64,000 nucleotides of DNA. It comes from Candidatus Rifleibacteriota bacterium. Its GTDB lineage: Bacteria; Muiribacteriota; Ozemobacteria; Ozemobacterales; Ozemobacteraceae. The stretch spans positions 98,005 to 162,004 of the forward strand of contig JADFYG010000004.1 in NCBI GenBank assembly GCA_015233155.1, given 5' to 3'. A program made the position numbers and the translations under genes. The notes beneath the pieces were generated by a model. The model did not search any database. It saw only the letters and a list, made by a program, of their open reading frames with translations, and was not told the origin of the DNA. Below, one piece after another: positions 10,737 through 19,689 of the stretch; the stretch's first letter is position 1; each line of letters opens with the position of its first letter.

Positions 10737-11570
10737 CTATTTCTCATCATTTGGATATAAGGCCCCCGAGCCATTTCGAAGTACTGGCGAACGTGGTGCC
10801 AATTCTTTCGATCCAGTGGAAGATACCATATCTATGGTTCCTCCAGCAACGAGGGTTCGTGAAAGCTGTCCGTTGGGTGTCACCTTTACCTTTCCGGAAA
10901 CAACTGTTACCAATGAATTATTTTCATTCACGATGCATGAAAAAATAGTTCCTAAAACCTCAATCTGACCATGGGGAGTAACTGCCTTAAAGTTTTGGGA
11001 AGATGGCTTCACTGTGGCCGTTATTTTTCCGAAACTTAATTCGAAACCACGTTCCCCTACTCGTAAAAACGTTTTCCCTTCGGCCTCGAGGCGAGAACCA
11101 TCCGGAGCGACCACAAGTGCATATCCATCATTTATTTCGAGAGGTTGATTCAAGGGAATTTGTTGAGTATTTCCGCCCATGGAGCATTGATAGTAGATCT
11201 TTTTTTGAATCACCGAGGGCTTTCCTGTAAATTGAAAAACGAGAAAAAGAAGGCAGCCGGCGAAAGCCAGACTTCCAAATGCTGATTTCACGTTAAAAAA
11301 TTGCGAGAGAAGGGAAGTTATCGCCCAGGGATGAGAGGCAGTTGAAGCTGGTTGCTGGAAGATTTGATCATAGTCCTGCAGGATTTTACCTTTCAAATTT
11401 TCATATTTTTTCCCGGAGTACCATGATCCGTGATCTTGAATCACAGGAATAATCTCCCGAACATTTCTGCACTCAGAGCACTCCTGGACATGAGCTTTCA
11501 GTTCACTGGATATTTTCTTTGGCTTCAGGAGTTCATCCCGAAATTTTTCGCAATGGGTATTTAATGCCAT
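10737..11570 (-). CDS. anti-sigma factor-like protein with zinc-finger motif and FecR-like domain
   Basis: HVQECSECR (HxxxCxxC) N-terminal motif, one TM, FecR-like region (FLRVGERGFELSFGKITATVKPSSQNFKAVTPHGQIEVLGTIFSC); directly follows the ECF sigma gene. Confidence 0.8.
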   Translation of the reverse strand: MALNTHCEKFRDELLKPKKISSELKAHVQECSECRNVREIIPVIQDHGSWYSGKKYENLKGKILQDYDQIFQQPASTASHPWAITSLLSQFFNVKSAFGSLAFAGCLLFLVFQFTGKPSVIQKKIYYQCSMGGNTQQIPLNQPLEINDGYALVVAPDGSRLEAEGKTFLRVGERGFELSFGKITATVKPSSQNFKAVTPHGQIEVLGTIFSCIVNENNSLVTVVSGKVKVTPNGQLSRTLVAGGTIDMVSSTGSKELAPRSPVLRNGSGALYPNDEK

Positions 11571-11571
11571 T

Positions 11572-12099
11572 TTATGTTGCCTCGCGTCCGAACGCCCTCA
11601 GGCGCTGCATAATTCGATATAATCTTACTCTCAGAGCTCCCTCGGGGTCGCCTGTTATTTCAGAAATCTCGGCAAAAGAAAGATCTTGAAAAAATCTCAT
11701 TTCCAGCAGAAATTTGGCATCCTCCGGGAGGCGGTCCAATAAATTTCGAACCATCTCCTGTTTTTCCGTTTGTTCATCTGACGGAATTTCCGGATAGTTT
11801 CCATCAATTTCCAGAAATCTGGTTTTTGGGGTTTTTCGCCAGTCATCTATGTATACATGTCTGCCAATAGTGGTTAGCCAAGTAATGAATGGTTTTTCCG
11901 GACGATATTGAGAAAGGCTTCGGAGAACTTTGATGAATGTTTCCTGAGCTAAGTCTTCTACTTGGGCATCGGGAACTCCCAAATATCGTAAAAAACCGAT
12001 GAGAGTTGGCAAATGGCGATCTACAAGGCTCTCGAAGTCTCGTTTACTACCCCGGCAGGCTTGAGATACCAGTTCTGCGTCGCTTGGGGACTGAGGCAC
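11572..12099 (-). CDS. RNA polymerase sigma factor, sigma-70/ECF subfamily
   Basis: Region 2 (FLRYLGVPDAQVEDLAQETFIKVLRSLSQYRPEKPFITWLTTIGRHVYIDDWRK) and region 4 (LDRLPEDAKFLLEMRFFQDLSFAEISEITGDPEGALRVRLYRIMQRLR). Confidence 0.93.
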   Translation of the reverse strand: MPQSPSDAELVSQACRGSKRDFESLVDRHLPTLIGFLRYLGVPDAQVEDLAQETFIKVLRSLSQYRPEKPFITWLTTIGRHVYIDDWRKTPKTRFLEIDGNYPEIPSDEQTEKQEMVRNLLDRLPEDAKFLLEMRFFQDLSFAEISEITGDPEGALRVRLYRIMQRLRAFGREAT

Positions 12100-12135
12100 C
12101 CTGTTTTGCGCCTCCTGATTTCGTTTGGGTTATAT

Positions 12136-12164
12136 TTCCCTGGCGTCCAGAGGACGCCAGGGAA
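12136..12164 (-). terminator. strong hairpin between repeat lipoprotein gene and ECF sigma gene
   Basis: 13-bp perfect stem TTCCCTGGCGTCC / GGACGCCAGGGAA, 3-nt loop; not followed by a clean T-tract, so terminator or attenuator. Confidence 0.6.
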
Positions 12165-12216
12165 TATTTGGCTAGGTTCTTAAGGAATTATCAGTTCCGT
12201 TAATTATTGTTTTGCA

Positions 12217-13413
12217 TCATTCATCGGTATTTCCCGAATCATCAGATCCGGCATTGATGGCGCCTGAAGTAGAAGGGGCGTCTTCAGGGGATACGGTTGG
12301 AACAGAGTTGTCGCCAGATCCGGCATTTATTACACCAGCAGTAGAAGGGGTGTCTTCAGGGGATACGGTTGGAGCCGATGTGTCACCAGGATCGGCATTG
12401 ATGGCGCCAGTTGTAACAGGGGTTTCCTGGGTTGTCGCCGAGTTATCTGCCGCCGGTGGCGTTGGTCCATTATTGTTCCATTGCGCGGCTCTTTCTTCGG
12501 GTGTCATGTTCTGCAATTTTTCCCACTCAGCTTGCTTTGCAGCGGCATCAGATGGTCCATTCTGGTTCCATTGCGCGGCTCTTTCTTCGGGTGTCATGTT
12601 CTGCAATTTTTCCCACTCAGCTTGCTTTGCAGCGGCATCAGATGGTCCATTCTGGTTCCATTGCGCGGCTCTTTGTTCGGGTGTCATGTTCTGTAGTTTT
12701 TCCCACTCAGCTTGCTTTGCAGCGGCATCAGATGGTCCATTCTGGTTCCATTGCGCGGCTCTTTCTTCGGGTGTCATGTTCTGCAATTTTTCCCACTCAG
12801 CTTGCTTTGCAGCGGCATCAGATGGTCCATTCTGGTTCCATTGCGCGGCTCTTTCTTCGGGTGTCATGTTCTGCAATTTTTCCCACTCAGCTTTTTTGGC
12901 AGCAGCATCTGACGGTCCGTTCTGGTTCCATAGAGCGGCTCTTTGTTCGGGTGTCATATTCTGCAATTTATTCCACTCAGCTTCAGAAGATGACACTGTG
13001 GGGGTTTGAGAAGGCGTCGTAGTTTTTGGCGTAGTGACAGCTGCCGGGGTCGCAGCAGTTTTGGGTTGGGCCACAGCAACAGGTGCTGCGACTGGAGAAA
13101 CGGTCTTTATCACTGATGCCGGGGTGTTCCTTATCGTGGCAGTATCTCCATTTGGGTTAACCACTTTGGCTGCAGCTGATGGCGCTGCCACGGGAGCAGC
13201 TGTGGCAGCAGTCGGAGTTTTTGGCGTTGTGGGGGCAGCAGTGTTTGTGGTTTTTGGGGCGGTAGTTCCAGTAAGTGCTTTGCCTATCGTGGTACAAAGT
13301 TCTCCTATAAACGTGAAAAGACCTCCTATGCCTGCACAACCAGACATGGAAATGGTAACAATCAGCATGCAGCTAATGAACATCCCGCCTTTTAAGATTC
13401 GTCGACTATTCAT
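12217..13413 (-). CDS. repeat-containing lipoprotein
   Basis: Lipobox-like MSGCAG after signal sequence; six 30-aa repeats (AEWEKLQNMTPEERAAQWNQNGPSDAAAKQ) plus a 24-aa period C-terminal repeat. Confidence 0.8.
   Translation of the reverse strand: MNSRRILKGGMFISCMLIVTISMSGCAGIGGLFTFIGELCTTIGKALTGTTAPKTTNTAAPTTPKTPTAATAAPVAAPSAAAKVVNPNGDTATIRNTPASVIKTVSPVAAPVAVAQPKTAATPAAVTTPKTTTPSQTPTVSSSEAEWNKLQNMTPEQRAALWNQNGPSDAAAKKAEWEKLQNMTPEERAAQWNQNGPSDAAAKQAEWEKLQNMTPEERAAQWNQNGPSDAAAKQAEWEKLQNMTPEQRAAQWNQNGPSDAAAKQAEWEKLQNMTPEERAAQWNQNGPSDAAAKQAEWEKLQNMTPEERAAQWNNNGPTPPAADNSATTQETPVTTGAINADPGDTSAPTVSPEDTPSTAGVINAGSGDNSVPTVSPEDAPSTSGAINAGSDDSGNTDE
12250..12410 (-). repeat. 72-bp tandem repeat, about 2.3 copies
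   Basis: GGCATT at 12250, 12322 and 12394 with similar flanks; encodes (A/V)INA(D/G)xGDxSxPTVSPEDxPSTxG. Confidence 0.8.
12442..12981 (-). repeat. 90-bp tandem repeat, 6 copies, in frame
   Basis: e.g. agcggcatcagatggtccattctggttccattgcgcggctc recurs every 90 bp; encodes the 30-aa unit. Confidence 0.95.
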
Positions 13414-13469
13414 ACTTTTTTCCCCCTCGCTTCTTCAAGTTTTCAATAAGTGAGAACTTCTACTTCCCT

Positions 13470-13496
13470 TACGCAATTTTTTCCCGGATGTTACAC
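13470..13496 (-). promoter_or_regulatory. candidate ECF-type promoter upstream of the repeat lipoprotein gene
   Basis: Minus strand TGTAAC-N16-CGTA with ATG about 60 nt downstream; similar TGTAAC element at 13537..13542. Confidence 0.35.
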
Positions 13497-13684
13497 AATT
13501 CTCAAAAAAGAAAAAAATCGACAGGGTTGATCCGGTGTTACATTATATTGAGCGCTGACAAGCTCATTATATGCCAAAAGATAACATGTCCCATTTTATT
13601 GCGCAATTTTATCAGGGGCTTTAATTCTCTTAGGATATGGCGTTTTCGTCGTGCGTGTCGTATCGAATATCTGCCGACTTTCTC

Positions 13685-13705
13685 GGCGGGCCCAGCGGTC
13701 CCGCC
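13685..13705. repeat. GC-rich intergenic palindrome
   Basis: GGCGGGCCC-AGC-GGTCCCGCC, 8 of 9 pairs, in a noncoding gap. Confidence 0.5.
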
Positions 13706-13770
13706 CTACCTCAAGGCGAATCGGGTTATACAAGCTATTCCTCGGCTGTGAATTAATTGACCTCGCAATT

Positions 13771-16700
13771 TTACCGGTTTTCGTAATAGTATTCTTCCAT
13801 ATTTTCCGTATTTGTTACGGATGATGAGGTTCCGGATCTTCCGCATAATATTGCAAAGTGACATCCGGCACACGTTTCAGGTGGGGCCGGGGCGAACTGG
13901 CTCTCTTGCCTAATTCTATCGACAAGCTTGGCCGCCCATCTTTCGAATGCTTCCAGATCTGGCTCGGAAGGCTCAATGCGCACTTCTTCCGGCGTCAGAT
14001 ACACCAGTTCAATGCGAGCGAAGTTCAACTCTCCAAGCCGACCGAGAATACCGTGTCGCGCTGCAGCCAGATAAAGGGCCATCTGGCGCGTATATCCAGC
14101 ATGAGCTTCCTGCGTAAAATTGCGTGTTTTGTAGTCGATGACCGAAATATCGTCGCCGTCTAAATCCACGCGATCAGCGAACCCTCGTATTCTGAATGAT
14201 CCGGAGGGCGCGCTGAAACGCATGTTTATCTCGGCTTCAAGCAGCCAGGCATCATGAGCGGCGAGGGGAGAAACCAGATAGCGATTCAATATGGCTCGTG
14301 CGCGTTGTTCCACGCTTTCATCGCAGCCGTCGACAAGTGGAATCAATCGGATCAGTCCGTCGCTCAAATGTGTCTTTCGTTCTTCAGACGACAGAGATGA
14401 TACGGAGACCGAGTGATATAAACGCAGGGTGTTATGTACAAGCGTTCCAGCAATCCGGCGAGTTGCAGGACCAGGCTCATCAGAAAAAGGCGTCACATGC
14501 CTTCGAGTGTAAAAAAAGTGACGCGGACATTTCTCGAACATAGTCAGATCCGCAAGGGAAAAAACTTCTTCCCGAGAGATCGACAACGCATTCTGAGGAG
14601 AAGATAGGGGCGCGACAAGAAATGATTTCAGTGCCGTAACTTCGCTCGTTATTGCGGCAATATCGATGCTTTTGACTGGAGGAACCGCTGGTGGAACCGG
14701 AGGAATGGCACCGGCTTCCAGCCACTCGTCAGTGACTTTTTCCGCCTGCTCTATTGGAAGAACGCTGCCTATGGAAATACAGTCAGGCGCTGTCGTTGAC
14801 GAACCAGAAACAATGTTAATCAGGTCATACAGAGGCTCTTCAGGTTTTTCTGCGCGCGAAGCGCGGCCGGAGATTATAAGCAGTTCTTCCGCGCGTGTAA
14901 GTGCGACATACCATTTTCTGCGCTCCTCGTCTTGCTGAGATCGGCTTTCGATGGCATCATGAGCCTTGAGTTTTTGATCTGAGCGGGTTTTGTTGTTTTC
15001 ATCCTTTCTCAGAAGCAGGCCATGCTCACGTGTAAATGTGAGGAGGTCGCTGCGTCGGTGTATGCGGTTTTTCAGGAATGGCAGGAAAACAACGGGAAAT
15101 TCAAGCCCCTTGGCTTTATGAATTGTAAGTATCTTCACTGCGTCACTATCTTCTAGGCCTATTCCGGCTTCATCTTCGTCTGCTTCTGATGCGAGAAAAC
15201 CTTCCAGATATTGAAGAAAGTCGCGCAGTGTCGTAAAAAGCCCATTGGACTCGAATGCCCGGACGATATCCACGAATTTGATGAGGTTATTTTCCATACG
15301 TCGTCGACGTAAAGGATGTGATTGGGAAGCGGCATATTCCCGGAATCCCGCTTCATCAAGCAGGTAATAAACCAGATCTAGCAGACGCGCAGAGGAGCGA
15401 CGGTCACGAAGTCGCGTGAGAATGTCGCGAAGCTCTCGAGCCCGGTCGGGCAGGGCCGCATCCGGAAGGCGATCGAAATGCTCAGCCAGAGAGACGCGTT
15501 CTGTGCGTCCTGCCATGGAGAGAGAAGCTATTTCCGCGTCGGAGATTCCGTAAAGTGGCCCCGACAGGATATTCACGAGAGAGCGATCATCGCGTGGATT
15601 AACGAGTAGCCTCAGGAAAGACACTATACCCATTATTTCGCCGCGATCGTAGAATCCGAGCCCTCCAGAGAGGAGATACGGGATATTTCTTGCCAGCAGC
15701 GCATCTTCAAACGGTTTTGGAAGATTTTTTATAGAGTCGACGATGATTGCAATGTCTCCAAAATTGAGCGGGGTGGGTTTCATTGCACGCTGAAAGCCGG
15801 AACGCACAAGCCGGTCAATGATGCCGGCGATGGTTTCGGCCTCGCGCTTGTCGTCTGCATCAGGGGAAAGTAAAATTGCAACCGGCTTTTGACGCGGGGA
15901 GATGCCAGCCACTGCCTTTTGCGTGTCAACAGCGAGTACAGACGTGTCAAGGTTCCCGGCGGCAAGGTAGCGATCCGCAACAGTTAAAATCTCTGTATAG
16001 GAGCGAAAATTTTCGCGCAATGTGATAATTCGGTCAGCGGTGAACTCGTTGAATGTCGCCAGATCGGCGCCTTGAAATCTGTATATGCTTTGTCTGGGGT
16101 CTCCAACGACCGTGAGATGCCCTTCCAGATCCCGGGGCGTATCAGATGCACTTGAGACAGGCCGTCTTTTCCGGATGCGCTTTGGGTTGCCGTCAGGATT
16201 CGTGTTTGCCGGAATTGTGACAGGACGACATATTTCCCCGGAGTGGTGCGAATTTTCGGAGGATATGTCTGAGTTAATAAGTTTGTCGCGATTTTCGAGA
16301 AACAGATTTATTATTGCAAACTGGTCGCGGTTATTGTCCTGAAATTCGTCGATCAGGAATACGCGCTCTCGCGGCGGATCGCCCTGTTCCATGCGTGCTG
16401 CGATGGTTTCGCGGCCTTTGATAAGAATGTCGTCGAAATCCAATAATCTGCGTTCTTCCAGTATCTGCAGATACTGGCAATGGAAGCGGAACAGCCAGTT
16501 CAGGACGTTTTTCATGAAAATGTCATTTTTGCTGTCTATCCCACGCAGGGCCTCTTCGTAGAAAGTATGGGGGGAAAGCAGATAACGACGAATTTTCCCG
16601 AGCACCCGGGGAAAGGCAGCCAGCAGGCGGAGACACATTTTTCCGCCAAGTCCCTCCGGGCCGCTAAAAAGGGCTTCGGAGTGGATTTCCCCAAAGCGGG

Positions 16701-17082
16701 TCGATATTTGTGACAACAACAGCTTTCTGGCACTCTCAGTCAGAATTGTTGTTGAAATGTCTATTCCGGCCGCAAAAGGGTCTGACTTGAGAATGCGTGC
16801 GAGAAATGAGTGAAATGTCGAGATAGTGGTTTCCTGCAGTAAACCAGCTGAAAGACCCTGTTTAAGGATGAGTCGATCCTTCATTGCCGCTGCGGCCTTG
16901 TTTGTGTATGTTAGTGCGACGAGTTCGTTGGGGCGCACTCCTGTTTTAATCAGGGCGGCGATTCGACGTGTAAGCACCTCGGTTTTTCCGGAACCAGCAC
17001 CCGCGATTATTTTTAATCGGCCAGATGGCGGAGCCTCTATGGCTTCGCGCTGATTATCCGTCAGACCTAGATGTTTCTCCAA
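13771..17082 (-). CDS. UvrD/Rep-family (SF1A) helicase fused to PD-(D/E)XK nuclease domain
   Basis: Walker A IIAGAGSGKTEVLT, VFLIDEFQDNNRDQF, VVGDPRQSIYRFQGAD, KILTIHKAKGLEFPVVFLPF; C-terminal ISVIDYKTRNF and CAGCHFAILCG. TTG start at 17082 just after the upstream stop preferred over the ORF-track start at 17274. Confidence 0.88.
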   Translation of the reverse strand: MEKHLGLTDNQREAIEAPPSGRLKIIAGAGSGKTEVLTRRIAALIKTGVRPNELVALTYTNKAAAAMKDRLILKQGLSAGLLQETTISTFHSFLARILKSDPFAAGIDISTTILTESARKLLLSQISTRFGEIHSEALFSGPEGLGGKMCLRLLAAFPRVLGKIRRYLLSPHTFYEEALRGIDSKNDIFMKNVLNWLFRFHCQYLQILEERRLLDFDDILIKGRETIAARMEQGDPPRERVFLIDEFQDNNRDQFAIINLFLENRDKLINSDISSENSHHSGEICRPVTIPANTNPDGNPKRIRKRRPVSSASDTPRDLEGHLTVVGDPRQSIYRFQGADLATFNEFTADRIITLRENFRSYTEILTVADRYLAAGNLDTSVLAVDTQKAVAGISPRQKPVAILLSPDADDKREAETIAGIIDRLVRSGFQRAMKPTPLNFGDIAIIVDSIKNLPKPFEDALLARNIPYLLSGGLGFYDRGEIMGIVSFLRLLVNPRDDRSLVNILSGPLYGISDAEIASLSMAGRTERVSLAEHFDRLPDAALPDRARELRDILTRLRDRRSSARLLDLVYYLLDEAGFREYAASQSHPLRRRRMENNLIKFVDIVRAFESNGLFTTLRDFLQYLEGFLASEADEDEAGIGLEDSDAVKILTIHKAKGLEFPVVFLPFLKNRIHRRSDLLTFTREHGLLLRKDENNKTRSDQKLKAHDAIESRSQQDEERRKWYVALTRAEELLIISGRASRAEKPEEPLYDLINIVSGSSTTAPDCISIGSVLPIEQAEKVTDEWLEAGAIPPVPPAVPPVKSIDIAAITSEVTALKSFLVAPLSSPQNALSISREEVFSLADLTMFEKCPRHFFYTRRHVTPFSDEPGPATRRIAGTLVHNTLRLYHSVSVSSLSSEERKTHLSDGLIRLIPLVDGCDESVEQRARAILNRYLVSPLAAHDAWLLEAEINMRFSAPSGSFRIRGFADRVDLDGDDISVIDYKTRNFTQEAHAGYTRQMALYLAAARHGILGRLGELNFARIELVYLTPEEVRIEPSEPDLEAFERWAAKLVDRIRQESQFAPAPPETCAGCHFAILCGRSGTSSSVTNTENMEEYYYENR

Positions 17083-17083
17083 T

Positions 17084-19489
17084 TTACTTTTCTTTGAGGT
17101 CGTAGACGCCGTCCCAGGACGCGCTCGGTGGGTCGAGAAGGCAGGCTTTGCATCGATTGAGATACAGGCTTGATGGCAAATCCTGGGGGTTTTCCTGGAG
17201 TGCGCGTTCAAAAAAGAGGCGTGCCTGGCCGAAATTGCGCTGGAAGAAAAATTCGTGCCCCTTGATGAAAGCATCGATTGATCTCATCACATTGTCTTCG
17301 AGTTGGCAGTTAGCCTCACCGAGCAGTTCGTAGATACGTACTGGCTTGTTTTTGCCCTTGACTCTTATGAAATCGAGTTCGCGGGCAAAGACTCGGCCTT
17401 TTATCTGTTCATAGGTGAATTCTGATAACAGTGTCATCGCCCGGTACAATTTGGTAGCGGATTCGAGACGCGAGGAAAGATTCACTCCATCGCCAATGGC
17501 CGTGTATTCCATGCGTTTGTTGGAGCCGATGTTTCCGCATAGAACCTCTCCGGTCGATATGCCGATGCCGATCTGGATTGGTATTTTGCCGCGTGCGATG
17601 CGATCTTTGTTGAACCGGGCGAGCTGGAACTTCATTTCAAGAGCGGCTTGTACAGAACGCATGGCGTGGTCCGGGAGTGGAACCGGAGCGCCGAAGACGG
17701 CCATCATCGCGTCACCTATGAATTTGTCGAGCACTCCATCGAATTTGAAGATCGCGTCAACCATGTGCGTAAAATATTCGTTTAGCATCTCGACAATTTC
17801 GCTTGGACCAAGCTTCTCTGTAAGAGAGGTATAGCCGCGAATATCGGAAAACAAAATCGTCACCTCACGGCGGGCTCCGCCAAGTTCGATTGCTCCGGAG
17901 CCCGAGGTCAGTTTATCCACGAGGTCCTTCGACATGTATCTGGTGAGATTTGATTTAACCCGTTTTTCTTTCGTGATGTCCTCTAAAACGATAACAACAC
18001 CAAGAGAAGTTCCACGATCGTCGGCAAGAGGGACCGTGATGAAATTTATCGAATGTTTTTCTTCACCGGTTGATTTAAAGTCGATGTCATAGAGAGCGTT
18101 CTGTGTGTTTTTTTCAAAAACATGTTCGACTTCCTGTACAAGTTGCTTGTTGCTCTCTCCGAAAATGTCAGCCAGAATACGCCCCAATGCATCTCCTTCG
18201 CTTTCCAGGCCTAGAATGCGCAAAGCAACGGGGTTCACGCGAACTATGCGCCGCTTGTGATCGAGGGTGATGACTCCATTCGAAAGCGAGGACAGGATCG
18301 CCTCCAGATACTTCTTCATGGTCATCGTTTTCTCGTATAGTTGAGCGTTTTCGAGTGATACTGCGGCCTGGGCTGAAAATGCGCCAAGCATTTCCTCGTC
18401 GGTGCGATCGAATGTTCCGTGGATTTTATTGATGATCTGGGTAACGCCGATAACCTGGTTGTCCATGCCCTTGATAGGCATGCACAGAATGGAACGGGTG
18501 CGGTACCCGGTTTTCTTGTCGATGTCGCGATTGAACCCGGGGAATTCGTATGCGTCGGGAATATTGAGTATGTGACCTGTGACAGCGACCTGACCCGCGA
18601 TACCGAGATGTTTCGGAAAGCGAATTTCCTTAACATCATTGCCGGATGCGACGGATGACCACAATTCGTCGGTCTCTCGGTCGATCAGGAACAAGGTGGA
18701 TCTATCTGCGTTGAGTAGCTCGGCAGCTTTGCTCATGATTATCTTGATGAGGTCTTTCAGGTCCAGGGAGGAGCTGAGAGCATTGGCGACATTGAGCAAT
18801 GCCTCGATCTTGCGTTGTGAGTTAGTCACACGCTCATACAAAATGGCGTTTTCCAGTGTGAGAGAGAGCATTCGGGCTAGGGAGTTAAGTACCTCACCAT
18901 CGCGTTTATGGAAGAAACCATCATGTTTGTTAATAACCTGAACTACCCCGATGATCACATTTTCGCGATTGACTATCGGCATGCAGAGCATAGTGCGAGT
19001 GCGGTAACGGGTTTTTTTGTCTATTTCCTGATTGAACAGAGGATGCTGATATGCATCTTCGATGTTGAGCGTTTCACCTGTGCGTGCTACGTAACCGGCC
19101 AGACCAACGGTTATGGGAAACCGAATTTCGGAAAAATCAACTCCCTGGGCAACTTTTGAGTAGAGTTCACCGGTTTGGTGATCTATCAGAAAAAGCGAAC
19201 TGCGATCGGCCTTAAGAATGTCGGTGATGTGAGTGATGATAGCTTTAATCAACGGCCCGAGTTCAAGACGGCGGCCAAGGTCATTGTTGACCTCGAGAAG
19301 CGTGTTTCGCTCTTTAAGTATTTCAAAAATGCGACAAAGAAACAGATGCTTTTCTTCGACAGAAAGGTGCGCGACTCCCGCGATCATTTCATCGGGGTCG
19401 AATCGGCTTGTCTCTATGGACGCAAGTGCCTGAGTCAGTTCCTGGGATATTTTAGTTTCCATCATCCACTCTTGATTTTGTTCCAGCAT
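17084..19489 (-). CDS. GAF-GAF-PAS class III adenylate/guanylate cyclase
   Basis: Two similar GAF domains (DRSSLFLIDHQTGELYSKVAQG / DRSTLFLIDRETDELWSSVASG), PAS-like region, cyclase motifs TILFSDIRGYTSLTEKL, DKFIGDAMMAVFGAP, GDGVNLSSRLESATK. Confidence 0.92.
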   Translation of the reverse strand: MLEQNQEWMMETKISQELTQALASIETSRFDPDEMIAGVAHLSVEEKHLFLCRIFEILKERNTLLEVNNDLGRRLELGPLIKAIITHITDILKADRSSLFLIDHQTGELYSKVAQGVDFSEIRFPITVGLAGYVARTGETLNIEDAYQHPLFNQEIDKKTRYRTRTMLCMPIVNRENVIIGVVQVINKHDGFFHKRDGEVLNSLARMLSLTLENAILYERVTNSQRKIEALLNVANALSSSLDLKDLIKIIMSKAAELLNADRSTLFLIDRETDELWSSVASGNDVKEIRFPKHLGIAGQVAVTGHILNIPDAYEFPGFNRDIDKKTGYRTRSILCMPIKGMDNQVIGVTQIINKIHGTFDRTDEEMLGAFSAQAAVSLENAQLYEKTMTMKKYLEAILSSLSNGVITLDHKRRIVRVNPVALRILGLESEGDALGRILADIFGESNKQLVQEVEHVFEKNTQNALYDIDFKSTGEEKHSINFITVPLADDRGTSLGVVIVLEDITKEKRVKSNLTRYMSKDLVDKLTSGSGAIELGGARREVTILFSDIRGYTSLTEKLGPSEIVEMLNEYFTHMVDAIFKFDGVLDKFIGDAMMAVFGAPVPLPDHAMRSVQAALEMKFQLARFNKDRIARGKIPIQIGIGISTGEVLCGNIGSNKRMEYTAIGDGVNLSSRLESATKLYRAMTLLSEFTYEQIKGRVFARELDFIRVKGKNKPVRIYELLGEANCQLEDNVMRSIDAFIKGHEFFFQRNFGQARLFFERALQENPQDLPSSLYLNRCKACLLDPPSASWDGVYDLKEK

Positions 19490-19689
19490 TTCTCACAACA
19501 GTGAACGAGACAAGAAATGGGAACTTTGTATGCCTGTATTCTACCCTTAATGTCATGTTCAACGCAAACCATACAAGAACTGCTTGGGCGAATGTATTAT
19601 AAACTTTGGAATAGCTATAACTCAGCGTGTCAGCGTTCGTGCCTGACCAGAGGACCTATATTGCGTTTGCCTTGCAAGGAGTATGAGAT

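Noticed and set aside
12442-12981. CRISPR-like regular repeat array
   Set aside because: Period 90 bp with no unique spacers; it is a coding tandem repeat.
12212-13009. Plus-strand 265-aa, 196-aa and 71-aa repeat ORFs opposite the lipoprotein gene
   Set aside because: They are shadows of the 90-bp in-frame repeat. The period is a multiple of 3, so several frames stay open; only the minus-strand frame has a signal sequence, lipobox and SD.
13544-13571. Hairpin TATATTGAGC / GCTCATTATA
   Set aside because: Ten-pair stem with one mismatch and an AT-rich end; too weak alone to call a feature.
13488-13751. 87-aa plus-strand ORF in the intergenic gap
   Set aside because: No domain, no good SD, and it spans hairpins and the GC-rich palindrome.
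17083-17274. N-terminal 64 residues of the helicase ORF as listed in the track
   Set aside because: They overlap the cyclase C-terminus in another frame; a TTG start at 17082 right after the cyclase stop is more plausible.
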